DNA from: Aquibacillus sediminis
Lineage (GTDB): Bacteria > Bacillota > Bacilli > Bacillales > Amphibacillaceae
DNA length: 64,000 nucleotides
NCBI RefSeq assembly: GCF_005870085.1
Contig: NZ_SZNM01000021.1
Location: 1-64,000, forward strand
Direction of reading: 5' to 3'
This document shows positions 9,583-17,831 of the stretch, piece by piece. Within the stretch, counting starts at the first letter, position 1, and each line of letters starts with the position of its first letter. The notes beneath the pieces were generated by a model that did no database searches, was not told where the DNA came from, and saw only the letters and a list, made by a program, of their open reading frames with translations. A program made the translations under genes and the position numbers.

Positions 9583-10851
9583 ATGGGCGTTATTCAAGAA
9601 CTGTTGAAAGATATTCCAGTACCCAAAATGGCGAAGGTGAAACAAGAATTTGACCGTTCGCAAATAGATGATCTCAGTGAGGCTTTACAAGAGCAGTTGG
9701 CCAGAGACGAAGTGAAACAAACGGTCAAACCTGGAATGGAGATTGCAGTAGCGGTTGGAAGTCGAGGGTTAGATCGTTTAGTTGAAACGGTAGCAGAAAC
9801 GATAAACTATTTACAACAGTTAGGTGCAAAGCCATTTATAGTTCCTTGTATGGGGAGTCATGGTGGTGCAACAGATGAAGGACAAAAAGAGGTATTAGAA
9901 CATCTAGGGATCACCAAGGAAAATGTAAACGCTGAGATTCGTTCTTCTATGGAAGTCATTAAGGTAGGAGAGTTAGAAAATGGCTTGCCTGTTTATGTGG
10001 ATAAAATTTCATCAGAAGCAGACGGCATTGTGGTCATCAACCGTGTGAAGCCTCATACAGCCTTTCGTGGCCCAGTTGAGAGTGGCATTATGAAGATGAT
10101 TAGTATTGGTTTAGGGAAACAAAAGGGTGCCGAGGCCTGCCACCAATTAGGTTTTAAACATATGGCAGAGCATGTGCCAGCAATGGCAAAAATGATCATG
10201 TCAAAAATGCCAATATTATTTTCAGTTGCCACAGTAGAAAATGCTTTTGATAAGGTGAAGGCCTTAGAGGTATTGCTACCTGATGAAGTCGAGGAAAGAG
10301 AGATCGTTTTACAACAACTTGCAAAAGATTCTTTGCCGAAAATTCAATTTGATGAAATTGATGTGCTTGTCATCGATGAAATTGGTAAAAACATAAGTGG
10401 GGATGGCATGGATCCGAACATTACAGGACGTTATCCGACGCCATATGCATATGGTGGTCCTGATGTAACGAAGATGGTGGTGCTTGATTTAACCCCTGAA
10501 ACGGGTGGAAATGCGAATGGAGTTGGAACAGCAGACTTCACCACCCAACGACTTGTGGACAAAATGGATCGTGACACAACCTATGCCAATGGCTTAACAT
10601 CTACGGTTGTTGGACCAACACACATCTCAACAGCGTTACCAAATGATATTCAAGCAATTAAAGCGGCAATTAAGACATGTAACATTTTAGACTTTACCAA
10701 AGTGAAAATGGTACGCATAAAGAACACATTAGAAGTAAGTGAAATTGAAGTGTCTGAAGCATTGTTAGACGAAGTGAAACAGCATCCAGACATGGAACAG
10801 CAATCTGATCTATATGAAATCAAGCTTGATGAACAAGGAAATTTAGCATAA
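9583..10851 (+). CDS. LarA-family nickel-pincer 2-hydroxyacid epimerase (predicted D-gluconate/D-mannonate 2-epimerase)
   Basis: Lactate-racemase (LarA/DUF2088) superfamily protein, 422 residues. Key residues expected from LarA are visible: Arg61 in VGSRGLDR, His93 in GSHGGAT, His158 in KPHTAFRG, Lys171 in GIMKM (the probable cofactor tether) and His187 in ACHQLG (the probable nickel ligand). The Lys-His spacing of 16 equals that of Lys184-His200 in L. plantarum LarA. The family includes lactate, malate and hydroxyglutarate racemases and D-gluconate 2-epimerases. Being followed by fructuronate reductase and gluconokinase points to interconversion of D-mannonate and D-gluconate. AAGGAG precedes the ATG. 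Family is confident; substrate is inference from context. Confidence 0.85.
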   Translation: MGVIQELLKDIPVPKMAKVKQEFDRSQIDDLSEALQEQLARDEVKQTVKPGMEIAVAVGSRGLDRLVETVAETINYLQQLGAKPFIVPCMGSHGGATDEGQKEVLEHLGITKENVNAEIRSSMEVIKVGELENGLPVYVDKISSEADGIVVINRVKPHTAFRGPVESGIMKMISIGLGKQKGAEACHQLGFKHMAEHVPAMAKMIMSKMPILFSVATVENAFDKVKALEVLLPDEVEEREIVLQQLAKDSLPKIQFDEIDVLVIDEIGKNISGDGMDPNITGRYPTPYAYGGPDVTKMVVLDLTPETGGNANGVGTADFTTQRLVDKMDRDTTYANGLTSTVVGPTHISTALPNDIQAIKAAIKTCNILDFTKVKMVRIKNTLEVSEIEVSEALLDEVKQHPDMEQQSDLYEIKLDEQGNLA

Positions 10852-10872
10852 CAATAAGGGGAGGAATCGGAA

Positions 10873-11643
10873 ATGACAAACTTATTTGATTTAACAGGAA
10901 AGATCGCAGTAGTAATTGGTGGAAATGGTGTATTAGGTGGCTCAATGGCTAAAGGTTTAGCTGCACAAGGAGCAGAGGTAGCAATTGTAGGACGTAATTT
11001 AGAAAAGGCAGAAGCAGTAACTGCTGAGATTAAGGGAGACGGTGGAAAAGCGAAAGCCTTTCAAGCTGATATAAGTACAAAAGAATCAATTGAAAACCTT
11101 GCTAATGATATTGAAGCATGGTCAGGCGGATGGGATATCCTAGTCAACTCATCTGGTAAAAATAGCCCAACACCTTTCTTTGATTTAGACACAGATGAAT
11201 GGGATGACATCATGGACGTTAACTTAAGAGGTCTCGTATTCACTACGCAAGTATTTGCGAAGCGCATGGTGGATCAAGAAAGAAAAGGAAGTATCATTAA
11301 TATCTCATCCGTTTCTTCCACTACACCATTATCAAAAGTGTTTACGTATTCTGCATCAAAAGCAGGAGTAAACAGTGTGACACAATTCTTAGCTAGAGAG
11401 TTTGCACCATATGGCATTCGTGTAAATGCTATTATTCCAGGCTTTTTCCCCGCGGAACAAAACCGTAAGATCTTAAGTGATGAGCGAATTAATCAAATCA
11501 TGAGTCACACACCAATGGATCGTTTTGGTGAGCCAGAAGAATTGCAAGGAGCAGCCGTATATCTTGCTTCAGACAAAGCTTCAGGCTTTGTAACAGGACA
11601 CCTTCTTCGTGTTGATGGTGGATTCGGTAGCATGACCATTTAA
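10873..11643 (+). CDS. uxuB: SDR-family D-fructuronate reductase (D-mannonate oxidoreductase)
   Basis: Classical short-chain dehydrogenase of 256 residues. The nucleotide motif GGNGVLGG is at 17-24, the catalytic residues are Ser147, Tyr160 and Lys164 (YSASK), and the C-terminal block PGFFPAEQNRKIL resembles the SDR-type UxuB (YjmF) of Bacillus rather than generic SDRs. It would reduce fructuronate from UxaC to mannonate using NAD(P)H. It lies 21 bp after the LarA-like gene with a GGGGAGG site, and larE follows 30 bp later, so these genes form one operon. Alternative: a gluconate 5-dehydrogenase-type SDR. The PGFFPAEQN motif and uxaC nearby favour fructuronate. Confidence 0.82.
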   Translation: MTNLFDLTGKIAVVIGGNGVLGGSMAKGLAAQGAEVAIVGRNLEKAEAVTAEIKGDGGKAKAFQADISTKESIENLANDIEAWSGGWDILVNSSGKNSPTPFFDLDTDEWDDIMDVNLRGLVFTTQVFAKRMVDQERKGSIINISSVSSTTPLSKVFTYSASKAGVNSVTQFLAREFAPYGIRVNAIIPGFFPAEQNRKILSDERINQIMSHTPMDRFGEPEELQGAAVYLASDKASGFVTGHLLRVDGGFGSMTI

Positions 11644-11673
11644 GCAAGGTAAGAAAAGAAGGGAGATAGACCA

Positions 11674-12477
11674 TTGTTAAAGGAAAAGTATGAGAAGTTA
11701 ACATCTATTCTCCAAGATATGAACAAGGTTGTTGTCGCTTTTTCTGGCGGGGTAGATAGTACACTTTTATTAAAAGTAGCCCTTGATACATTAGGTCCAG
11801 ACAATGTATTAGCTGTTACAGCAGATTCTGAAACCTATCCGTCAAGTGAACTATTAGAAGCGAAAAGATTAGCTAAATTTATAGGGGCTAATCACCAAGT
11901 AATGGAAACATCTGAGTTAGCTATTCCGGGTTATACGGAAAATGATAAAAACCGGTGCTACTTTTGCAAAAATAGTTTATTTGATCATCTGAAACCAATT
12001 ATGGAGGAAAAAGGTTTCCAAAATGTTGTCTATGGTGTGATTGCGGATGATTTAAGCGAGCATCGTCCAGGTATGCGTGCAGCTAAGGAACAAGGTGTAC
12101 GTGGTCCGTTAGCAGAAGCTGGTTTGTACAAAGATGAAATAAGGGAGCTTTCTCGTGAAAGAGAATTGCCAACATGGGATAAACCGTCGTTTGCTTGTTT
12201 ATCTTCGCGTATTGCTTATGGCGAAAAGATTACCCAAGCAAAGCTTTCGAAAGTGGAAAAATCAGAAGCATACCTTAAATCGCTTGGTATCCGTCAAGTA
12301 AGGGTGCGAACTCATGAAGAAATTGCTAGAATTGAAGTAGAACCAAATGACATGAATGTTATTTTAAATCATCATGAAACAATCTCGAAGAAACTTCAAG
12401 ACTTTGGTTATAACTATATTACGTTAGATTTGATAGGTTATAAAAGTGGTAGCATGAATAAAGTACTATCAAGCTAA
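11674..12477 (+). CDS. larE: LarE, three-cysteine type: pincer cofactor sulfur transferase
   Basis: ATP-pyrophosphatase (PP-loop) enzyme that converts the two carboxylates of the pincer precursor to thiocarboxylates. The PP-loop SGGVDS is at residues 24-29. Cys95 and Cys98 (NRCYFCK) plus Cys175 (PSFACLSSRI) give the three-cysteine set associated with the [4Fe-4S]-cluster LarE enzymes, which are not consumed after one turnover. The start is TTG 11674, 8-9 nt after GGGAG. It lies within the epimerase operon between the SDR and gluconokinase. A second LarE with only the single conserved cysteine is at 25248-26081. The cluster assignment is inference from the cysteine pattern. Confidence 0.9.
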   Translation: MLKEKYEKLTSILQDMNKVVVAFSGGVDSTLLLKVALDTLGPDNVLAVTADSETYPSSELLEAKRLAKFIGANHQVMETSELAIPGYTENDKNRCYFCKNSLFDHLKPIMEEKGFQNVVYGVIADDLSEHRPGMRAAKEQGVRGPLAEAGLYKDEIRELSRERELPTWDKPSFACLSSRIAYGEKITQAKLSKVEKSEAYLKSLGIRQVRVRTHEEIARIEVEPNDMNVILNHHETISKKLQDFGYNYITLDLIGYKSGSMNKVLSS

Positions 12478-12524
12478 AGGGAACTGCCCCTTTAGCTTGA
12501 TATGTAGTAAAGGAAGAGGTTGCT

Positions 12525-14003
12525 ATGAAAAAAGAGTTCATCATTGGCCTAGATATGGGTACGACTAGTGTAAAAGCAGTGTTATTTGACTTAAATGGGA
12601 ATCTAGTAGAAGAAGTAGAAAAAATGATCACCTCTTATTATCCACAACAAGATTGGGTGGAACAAGATCCACAAGAAATTGAAAAGCAATCATTAGTAGC
12701 GATTAAGGATTTAGTAGCTAAAGCGAATGTGGGAAAAGATGCGTTACTAGGGTTAGGAATTTCATGTGCGATGCACTCCCTGATTTGTGTAGATGAAAAT
12801 AATCAGGCCTTATCTAATATGTTGATTTGGGCAGATGGTCGAAGCAGTGCGCAAGCAGAGAAACTGAAAGAAACTGTTGGTAAAGATATGTATATGAAAA
12901 CAGGGACACCTATTCATCCAATGTCTCCGCTTGTTAAATTACTGTGGATGAAGGAAACAGATTTCGCTCCTTATCAACAAGCAAGTTATTTCATGTCCAT
13001 GAAGGAATTTTTACTGCAGCAATGGTTTGGTGAGCGCGTGGTTGACTATTCAATGGCTTCTGCTTCTGGACTAATGAATTTAGAGACATTGAAATGGGAT
13101 CAAGCTGCCCTTGATTTAGTAGGGATTAAGGAAAGTCAACTTTCAGAAATTGTTCCACCAACAAAAACGTTAACAAATATGTCAGAAGAACTAGCAGCAG
13201 AAATGGGGATCTCTTCGGATATGCCGTTTGTGATTGGTGCTGCTGACGGTCAGTTAGCTAACCTTGGTAATGGGGCAATTTCACCTGGAGAAGTGGCTGT
13301 TTCTGTTGGTACAAGTGGAGCTATCCGTCAGTTCACAACAGGTATGCCAGTGAATGAAAAGCAAGAAACGTTTACGTATGCATTTACCCACGACACGTCT
13401 ATCATTGGTGGAGCCACGAATAATGGTGGTATTGCTTTGCAGTGGTTAAAAGACTTATTAGAATTTGAAGGTACTCATGACGAGTTTCTTGCAGGCGTAG
13501 AGGATATTGAAGCTGGTGCGGAAGGAATTCTATTCTTACCATATGTCAATGGAGAGAGAGCGCCATTATGGAACCAAAAGGCTAGAGGGAACTTTTTTGG
13601 CTTAAGTATTGGGCATAAAAAGAATCACTTAGCTCGTGCTGTTCTAGAAGGCATTACGTTCAATCTCTATCAAATTGGAACTTCATTAGAGGAAGTTGCA
13701 GGAAAACCTAAGAAGATTAGTGTGAATGGTGGCTTATCCAAGTCCGCTACATGGGTGCAGATTATGGCAGATGTGTTCGGCCAAGAAATTCATCTATCAG
13801 ATACACACCATAATGCCGCATGGGGCGCTGCTTGGACGGCTTTAGTTGGCTTAGGTAAGATAGATTCTTTTGAGGACATTAAACAAAATATCCCTACTGG
13901 AAAAGTGATATCCCCCAACCTAGAACAACACAAAAGGTATCAAAACATTTATAAAAAATATAAAAAGTTAACAACAGATTTAGCTGGTTATTTTAATGAT
14001 TAA
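12525..14003 (+). CDS. gntK: Gluconokinase (FGGY family)
   Basis: Phosphorylates D-gluconate to 6-phosphogluconate with ATP. The N-terminal phosphate loop GLDMGTTSVKAVLF, the block TGTPIHPMSPLVKL and the mid-domain IGAADGQLANLG...VSVGTSGAIR closely resemble Bacillus GntK. 492 residues is near full length. It is the last gene of the operon, about 48 bp after larE, with AAAGGAAGAGG upstream and a strong terminator downstream. It links the predicted mannonate-to-gluconate epimerase to Gnd at 3592. Alternative FGGY substrates such as xylulose are less likely given the TGTPIHPM motif. Confidence 0.93.
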   Translation: MKKEFIIGLDMGTTSVKAVLFDLNGNLVEEVEKMITSYYPQQDWVEQDPQEIEKQSLVAIKDLVAKANVGKDALLGLGISCAMHSLICVDENNQALSNMLIWADGRSSAQAEKLKETVGKDMYMKTGTPIHPMSPLVKLLWMKETDFAPYQQASYFMSMKEFLLQQWFGERVVDYSMASASGLMNLETLKWDQAALDLVGIKESQLSEIVPPTKTLTNMSEELAAEMGISSDMPFVIGAADGQLANLGNGAISPGEVAVSVGTSGAIRQFTTGMPVNEKQETFTYAFTHDTSIIGGATNNGGIALQWLKDLLEFEGTHDEFLAGVEDIEAGAEGILFLPYVNGERAPLWNQKARGNFFGLSIGHKKNHLARAVLEGITFNLYQIGTSLEEVAGKPKKISVNGGLSKSATWVQIMADVFGQEIHLSDTHHNAAWGAAWTALVGLGKIDSFEDIKQNIPTGKVISPNLEQHKRYQNIYKKYKKLTTDLAGYFND

Positions 14004-14007
14004 AGAG

Positions 14008-14045
14008 AACCATCCCTTATTAAATGTGGGGGATGGTTGTTTTAT
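14008..14045 (+). terminator. Rho-independent terminator after gntK
   Basis: Stem AACCATCCC / GGGATGGTT followed by GTTTTATT. Confidence 0.75.
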
Positions 14046-14122
14046 TCAGCCGTGCAAGACCCTTTTTACAGCACCTGTCCATTAAGAACTGATCATTTTG
14101 AAAAAAACGCTATAAAAAAGGG

Positions 14123-14191
14123 TTGCATTTTGCAAACGTATACAATAAAATAAGGATAAGTTAATTAGTTTGTTTTGCAAACAAAATAATT
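14123..14191 (+). promoter_or_regulatory. Promoter, cre and XylR-type operator for the GPH symporter
   Basis: TTGCAT (14123-14128), a 17-bp spacer and TAAAAT (14146-14151). The spacer contains a cre-like TTGCAAACGTATACA. Downstream is the operator TTTGTTT-TGC-AAACAAA (14169-14185), flanked by AATTAG and ATAATT. This layout predicts both substrate induction and carbon catabolite repression. Confidence 0.75.
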
Positions 14192-14253
14192 AGGAATTAT
14201 ATGGAATAACTTTTTGAAGGTGTAGAAACTTCTTTGAAAATGGAGGGATTAGC

Positions 14254-15687
14254 ATGAGCCAGACAACAGCAAACAATCAAGAAGCAATGGTACCACCAAA
14301 TGGAGGAGGAAATAACATTCGTCCGTTTGGTTTGAAAGATAAAGTAGGGTATTTATTAGGCGATTTTGGTAATGACTTTTCGTTCATTCTTGTAAGTGCT
14401 TTCCTAATGGTGTATTATACCGATGTTTTTGGTGTTAGTGCAGGTGCGGTAGGTACACTGTTTTTAGTTGCACGATTATGGGATGCGGTTACGGACGTGT
14501 TATGGGGAAGATTTATCGATTCAAGAAAAACAACTTCAATGGGTAAGTTCAGACCTTGGATCTTCCGAATGTCATTTCCACTAGTCATATCAAGTGTGTT
14601 ACTGTTCACTTATATTCCTGGTATGGGAGACGGATTTTATTTAGCTTATGCTTATGTAACCTATATTTTATGGGGGATGTTATATACTACCGTTAATATA
14701 CCTTATGGTTCCATGGCAGCAGTTATATCAGATGATGCTGTTCACCGTACACAATTGTCAGGTTGGAGAACAATGGGGGCAATGGCGGCTAACTTATTTA
14801 TTAACGCGCTTGCACCATTAATCGTATTCGTCGATAATGAACTATCTGCAAATCGTATGTTCATGACTGCTGTAGTCTTTAGTATTTTAGCGCTTGCTTG
14901 TTTTATGGGATGTGTGAAGTTATCAAGAGAAAGAATCCAAAATCCTGATACGAAGCCAGGTGAAGGGAATAGCCTTGGTAAAACGTTTAAAGCACTGCTG
15001 AAGAATAGACCGTTAATCTCCATTTTATTAGCTTCTCTATTGTTTATGATGTGTATGTTATTAGTAGGTACAATTAATGTCTATCTATTTAAAGATTACT
15101 TTGGAAGCGCATCAACTATGAGTATATTCGGTGTCCTTCAAGGTGCTGCAGTATTCCTTATGATGCCAACATTAAAACCATTAGTAGGTAGATTTGGTAA
15201 AAAGGAAATGGCCGCGTCCGGTATGTTATTTGCAGGGACCTTCTATATAGTTCTCTACTTCATACCTAATATTTCACTTACAATGTTCTTAATCTTAAAT
15301 GGTATTGGTTTATTAGGTTTCGCACTATTTAATTTAATTATTTGGGCGTTTGTTACAGATGCGATTGATTACCAAGAATATTTAACTGGAGAACGTGAAG
15401 ATGGGACAGTTTATGCAGTATATTCATTTGCAAGAAAAGTAGGCCAAGCGTTCGCTGGTGGTCTTGGTGGTTATGCGCTAGCATTAATCGGATATAACGA
15501 AGGTGCTTCCACACAAACTGAAGCGGTAAAAGATGGTATTTATGCGGTTGCAACACTTGTACCAGGGGTTATCTATATTATAGTATTTTTACTCGTAGTG
15601 TTTGCATACCCGCTAAACAAAAAGCGAACAAACCAACTTGCTACTGACTTAGCTCAAAAGCGAGAGGAAAAATTAGATAACGAATAA
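14254..15687 (+). CDS. GPH-family sugar (hexuronide):cation symporter
   Basis: MFS/GPH (glycoside-pentoside-hexuronide:cation) permease of 477 residues with about 12 hydrophobic segments. Typical features are DVLWGRFIDSRKT after the second helix, NIPYGSMAA, and the C-terminal WAFVTDAIDYQEY...REDGTVYAVYSFARK block. GGAGGG lies before the ATG. It has its own promoter with a cre and a XylR-type operator, so it belongs to the uronate regulon. It probably imports a uronide or uronate with Na+ or H+; the exact substrate is unknown. A paralogue is at 28159. Confidence 0.88.
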   Translation: MSQTTANNQEAMVPPNGGGNNIRPFGLKDKVGYLLGDFGNDFSFILVSAFLMVYYTDVFGVSAGAVGTLFLVARLWDAVTDVLWGRFIDSRKTTSMGKFRPWIFRMSFPLVISSVLLFTYIPGMGDGFYLAYAYVTYILWGMLYTTVNIPYGSMAAVISDDAVHRTQLSGWRTMGAMAANLFINALAPLIVFVDNELSANRMFMTAVVFSILALACFMGCVKLSRERIQNPDTKPGEGNSLGKTFKALLKNRPLISILLASLLFMMCMLLVGTINVYLFKDYFGSASTMSIFGVLQGAAVFLMMPTLKPLVGRFGKKEMAASGMLFAGTFYIVLYFIPNISLTMFLILNGIGLLGFALFNLIIWAFVTDAIDYQEYLTGEREDGTVYAVYSFARKVGQAFAGGLGGYALALIGYNEGASTQTEAVKDGIYAVATLVPGVIYIIVFLLVVFAYPLNKKRTNQLATDLAQKREEKLDNE

Positions 15688-15714
15688 ACGGGGAGTTTGG
15701 ATTTGAAATGAAAG

Positions 15715-15765
15715 GGTTTGCCTCTCTCATGAATCATGAGGAGGCAGGCCCTTTGTTGTTTGTTA
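15715..15765 (+). terminator. Possible terminator after the GPH symporter
   Basis: GCCTC...TCATGA/TCATGA...GAGGC hairpin followed by a T-rich TTTGTTGTTTG. The stem is imperfect. Confidence 0.45.
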
Positions 15766-15920
15766 CGTCGTAGTTTCTATCTACTCCACCTAACTACAAA
15801 TGTAAAGAAAGTCCCCAACTACAAATAAGCTTATTTTTCATTTACAATAGGAAAAGATATAAATAGTAAATTGTACAAAAACTAGATAATCTAGTCAAAA
15901 CAACAAAGTGAGGCAAAAAT

Positions 15921-16661
15921 ATGGATGATATTTTAAAACAAGTACAAGAAGGAAAACTGAGTGTGACAGAAGCAAAGGAAAAGTTAGCGACCTATGAAAA
16001 TTTAGGATTTGCAAAAGTGGATCATCATCGTGAAAAGAGACAAGGATTCCCAGAAGTTATTTATGGAGAAGGTAAGTCAGTCGAACATCTATTATCAATT
16101 ATAAATGCAATGGCTTCCAAGAAAAATAATGTATTAATAACTAGAGTGACAAAGGAAAAAGCGGAGCAGATCCGTAAACAATATACACAGTTTACTTATA
16201 ATGAGCAAGCACGGGTACTATTCTGGAAGCAAGATGTAGAGGAACAAAGCAAACAGTCGGGATACATAGCAATTGTGTGTGCAGGTACTTCGGATTTACC
16301 TGTGGCAGAAGAGGCGGCTATTACTGCTGAAGCCTTAGGATGTGACGTTCGTCGCTTTTATGATGTTGGTGTAGCAGGAATTCACCGTCTACTTGATAAT
16401 ATAGAAGAGATTCAAAATGCAACCGTATCTGTTGTTGTTGCAGGAATGGAAGGGGCACTCCCTAGCGTTGTAGGTGGACTTGTCTCCCATCCAGTCATGG
16501 CTGTTCCGACAAGTGTTGGGTATGGTGCGAATTTTCAAGGGTTATCCGCTCTTTTAACGATGTTAAATTCTTGTGCGTCTGGAATTAGTGTCGTCAATAT
16601 TGATAATGGGTTTGGTGGAGCGTACAATGCAGCGTTAATCCATCGTCTAGCAAATGAGTAG
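15921..16661 (+). CDS. larB: LarB, pyridinium-3,5-biscarboxylic acid mononucleotide synthase
   Basis: First step of nickel-pincer synthesis: carboxylates and hydrolyses nicotinic acid adenine dinucleotide to the biscarboxylate mononucleotide. 246 residues is normal. A short N-terminal helical region (about 1-90) precedes a PurE/AIR-carboxylase-like domain with the blocks VCAGTSDLPVAEEA, YDVGVAGIHRL, GMEGALPSVVGGL and PTSVGYGANFQGL. larC2 starts 27 bp downstream, so the two form a small cofactor operon ending in a terminator. No XylR-type operator is visible in the 233-bp upstream gap, so expression may not be tied to the sugar signal. Confidence 0.94.
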   Translation: MDDILKQVQEGKLSVTEAKEKLATYENLGFAKVDHHREKRQGFPEVIYGEGKSVEHLLSIINAMASKKNNVLITRVTKEKAEQIRKQYTQFTYNEQARVLFWKQDVEEQSKQSGYIAIVCAGTSDLPVAEEAAITAEALGCDVRRFYDVGVAGIHRLLDNIEEIQNATVSVVVAGMEGALPSVVGGLVSHPVMAVPTSVGYGANFQGLSALLTMLNSCASGISVVNIDNGFGGAYNAALIHRLANE

Positions 16662-16688
16662 TAGTCTGAGTTAGAGAGGAGTGTACAT

Positions 16689-17171
16689 ATGGTTCCTCAT
16701 CCACCTAATGAAGAACACATTGATGGTCAAATGGTGAAAATGGAAGTAAACCTGGATGATATTTCGGGAGAGTGGCTAGGGTATGTCATGGATGTCCTGT
16801 TTGAAGCCGGCGCTAATGACGTTTTCTATACGCCTATTTATATGAAAAAAAATAGACCAGGTATTTTGCTACAGTTATTATGTAGTAAAACGAGTATGGA
16901 AAAAATGAAAGAAATTTTGCTGCGAGAGACAACGACATTGGGAATTCGTTATTATCCTTTGACCGTTCATCGAATGGAACGCAATTTTAAAAAGGTGCAA
17001 ACAGACTGGGGAGCAGTTACCGTTAAGCAAGGGATTTCAAATGGAGAGGTCTTCCAAAGTTCACCTGAATTTGAAGATTGTAAAGAGATTGCCAAGCGAA
17101 TGAATGTGCCTTTAAAAAAGGTATATGAACAAGTTTGGCAAGCATTAGCTGAAAATAGAAAGAGTAACTAG
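16689..17171 (+). CDS. larC: LarC C-terminal half (LarC2), separate gene
   Basis: Matches the second half of LarC: KMEVNLDDISGEWLGYVMDVLFEAGANDVFYTPIYMKKNRPG is the expected continuation after LarC1 (quoted here only as landmarks MEVNLDD, YVMDVLFEAGA and YMKKNRPG). 160 residues, with its own GAGAGGAG ribosome binding site and ATG. LarC1 is 9 kb upstream with six genes between. Thus the nickel insertase is made as two polypeptides without frameshifting. It would assemble with LarC1 to insert nickel using CTP. Co-transcribed with larB. Confidence 0.9.
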   Translation: MVPHPPNEEHIDGQMVKMEVNLDDISGEWLGYVMDVLFEAGANDVFYTPIYMKKNRPGILLQLLCSKTSMEKMKEILLRETTTLGIRYYPLTVHRMERNFKKVQTDWGAVTVKQGISNGEVFQSSPEFEDCKEIAKRMNVPLKKVYEQVWQALAENRKSN

Positions 17172-17173
17172 AG

Positions 17174-17212
17174 AAAAAGGAGTTCGACTGGAGCTCCTTT
17201 TTATTATTGGAC
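17174..17212 (+). terminator. Terminator after larBC2
   Basis: AAAAAGGAG / CTCCTTTTT hairpin followed by ATTATT. Confidence 0.8.
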
Positions 17213-17249
17213 AATACGTAAACAATGATGTTGCTTTTTACTGTGCATT

Positions 17250-17667
17250 AGCTGTATTATGTGCAAAATACACGGAATCAAGGGAAAAGCGCTGGATAAT
17301 GCGTGAAAAAGTCTTAAATGCGCAGGATCTAGAGAAAAAGCGCTGGATAATGCGTGAAAAAGTCTTAAATACGCAGGATCTAAAGAAAAAGCGCAGGATA
17401 ATGCGTGAAAAGGCCCTAAATACGCAGGATCTAGAGAAAAAGCGCTGGATAATGCATGAAAAAGTCTTAAATGCGCAGGATCTAGAGAAAAAGCGCAGGA
17501 TAATGCGTGAAAAGGCCCTAAATACGCAGCATCTAGAGAATTAGTGCTGGATAATGTACGAAAAGACTATAAATACGTCGTGCTATCGAGAAAAATCTAA
17601 ATACACGTTATCATGACAAAACAACAATTAAAAAACTATTATAAATGTTACTGCACATAATACAGCT
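17250..17667. mobile_element. Element with 16-bp inverted ends enclosing a tandem array
   Basis: AGCTGTATTATGTGCA (17250-17265) and its exact complement (17652-17667) enclose a 51-bp tandem array (17290-17590). The ends match the terminal motif of the elements at 26232 and 54879, so this is a family member whose cargo is a minisatellite instead of boxes A and B. Confidence 0.6.
17290..17590. repeat. Tandem array, period 51 bp, about 5-6 copies
   Basis: The landmark AGGATCTAGAG (AGCATCTAGAG in one copy) recurs at 17324, 17375, 17426, 17477 and 17528, exactly 51 bp apart, with a degenerate sixth copy. Because 51 is divisible by three it leaves an open frame (17299-17544), which I do not count as a gene. 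The core is related to the array at 62.35 kb. Confidence 0.9.
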
Positions 17668-17783
17668 TGTGTTCATTAACATCATTCTTTAGAAAAGAGA
17701 GCTTATAGATTAGCAAATGTTATTTTAGTAATCGAAATGTTTAAATAATCCTAAATAAAACATAAAGAATCTATTACACTTAA

Positions 17784-17831
17784 AATGTAAACACTTTCAA
17801 AAGGATAAAAATAGTTTGCAAACAAACAGTT
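17784..17831 (+). promoter_or_regulatory. Remnant cre and collapsed XylR-type operator before the GH2 remnant
   Basis: A cre-like TGTAAACACTTTCA (17786-17799) and TAGTTTGCAAACAAAC (17813-17828). The latter looks like an operator that lost part of its left arm and loop. It abuts the broken GH2 reading frame. Confidence 0.45.

Noticed and set aside
7594-16689. Programmed frameshift joining LarC1 and LarC2
   Set aside because: The two halves are 9 kb apart with other genes between, so frameshifting cannot join them.
17299-17544. 81-residue frame of MREKVLN...-type repeats
   Set aside because: It exists only because a 51-bp tandem repeat is a multiple of three. It has no ribosome binding site and lies inside an element.
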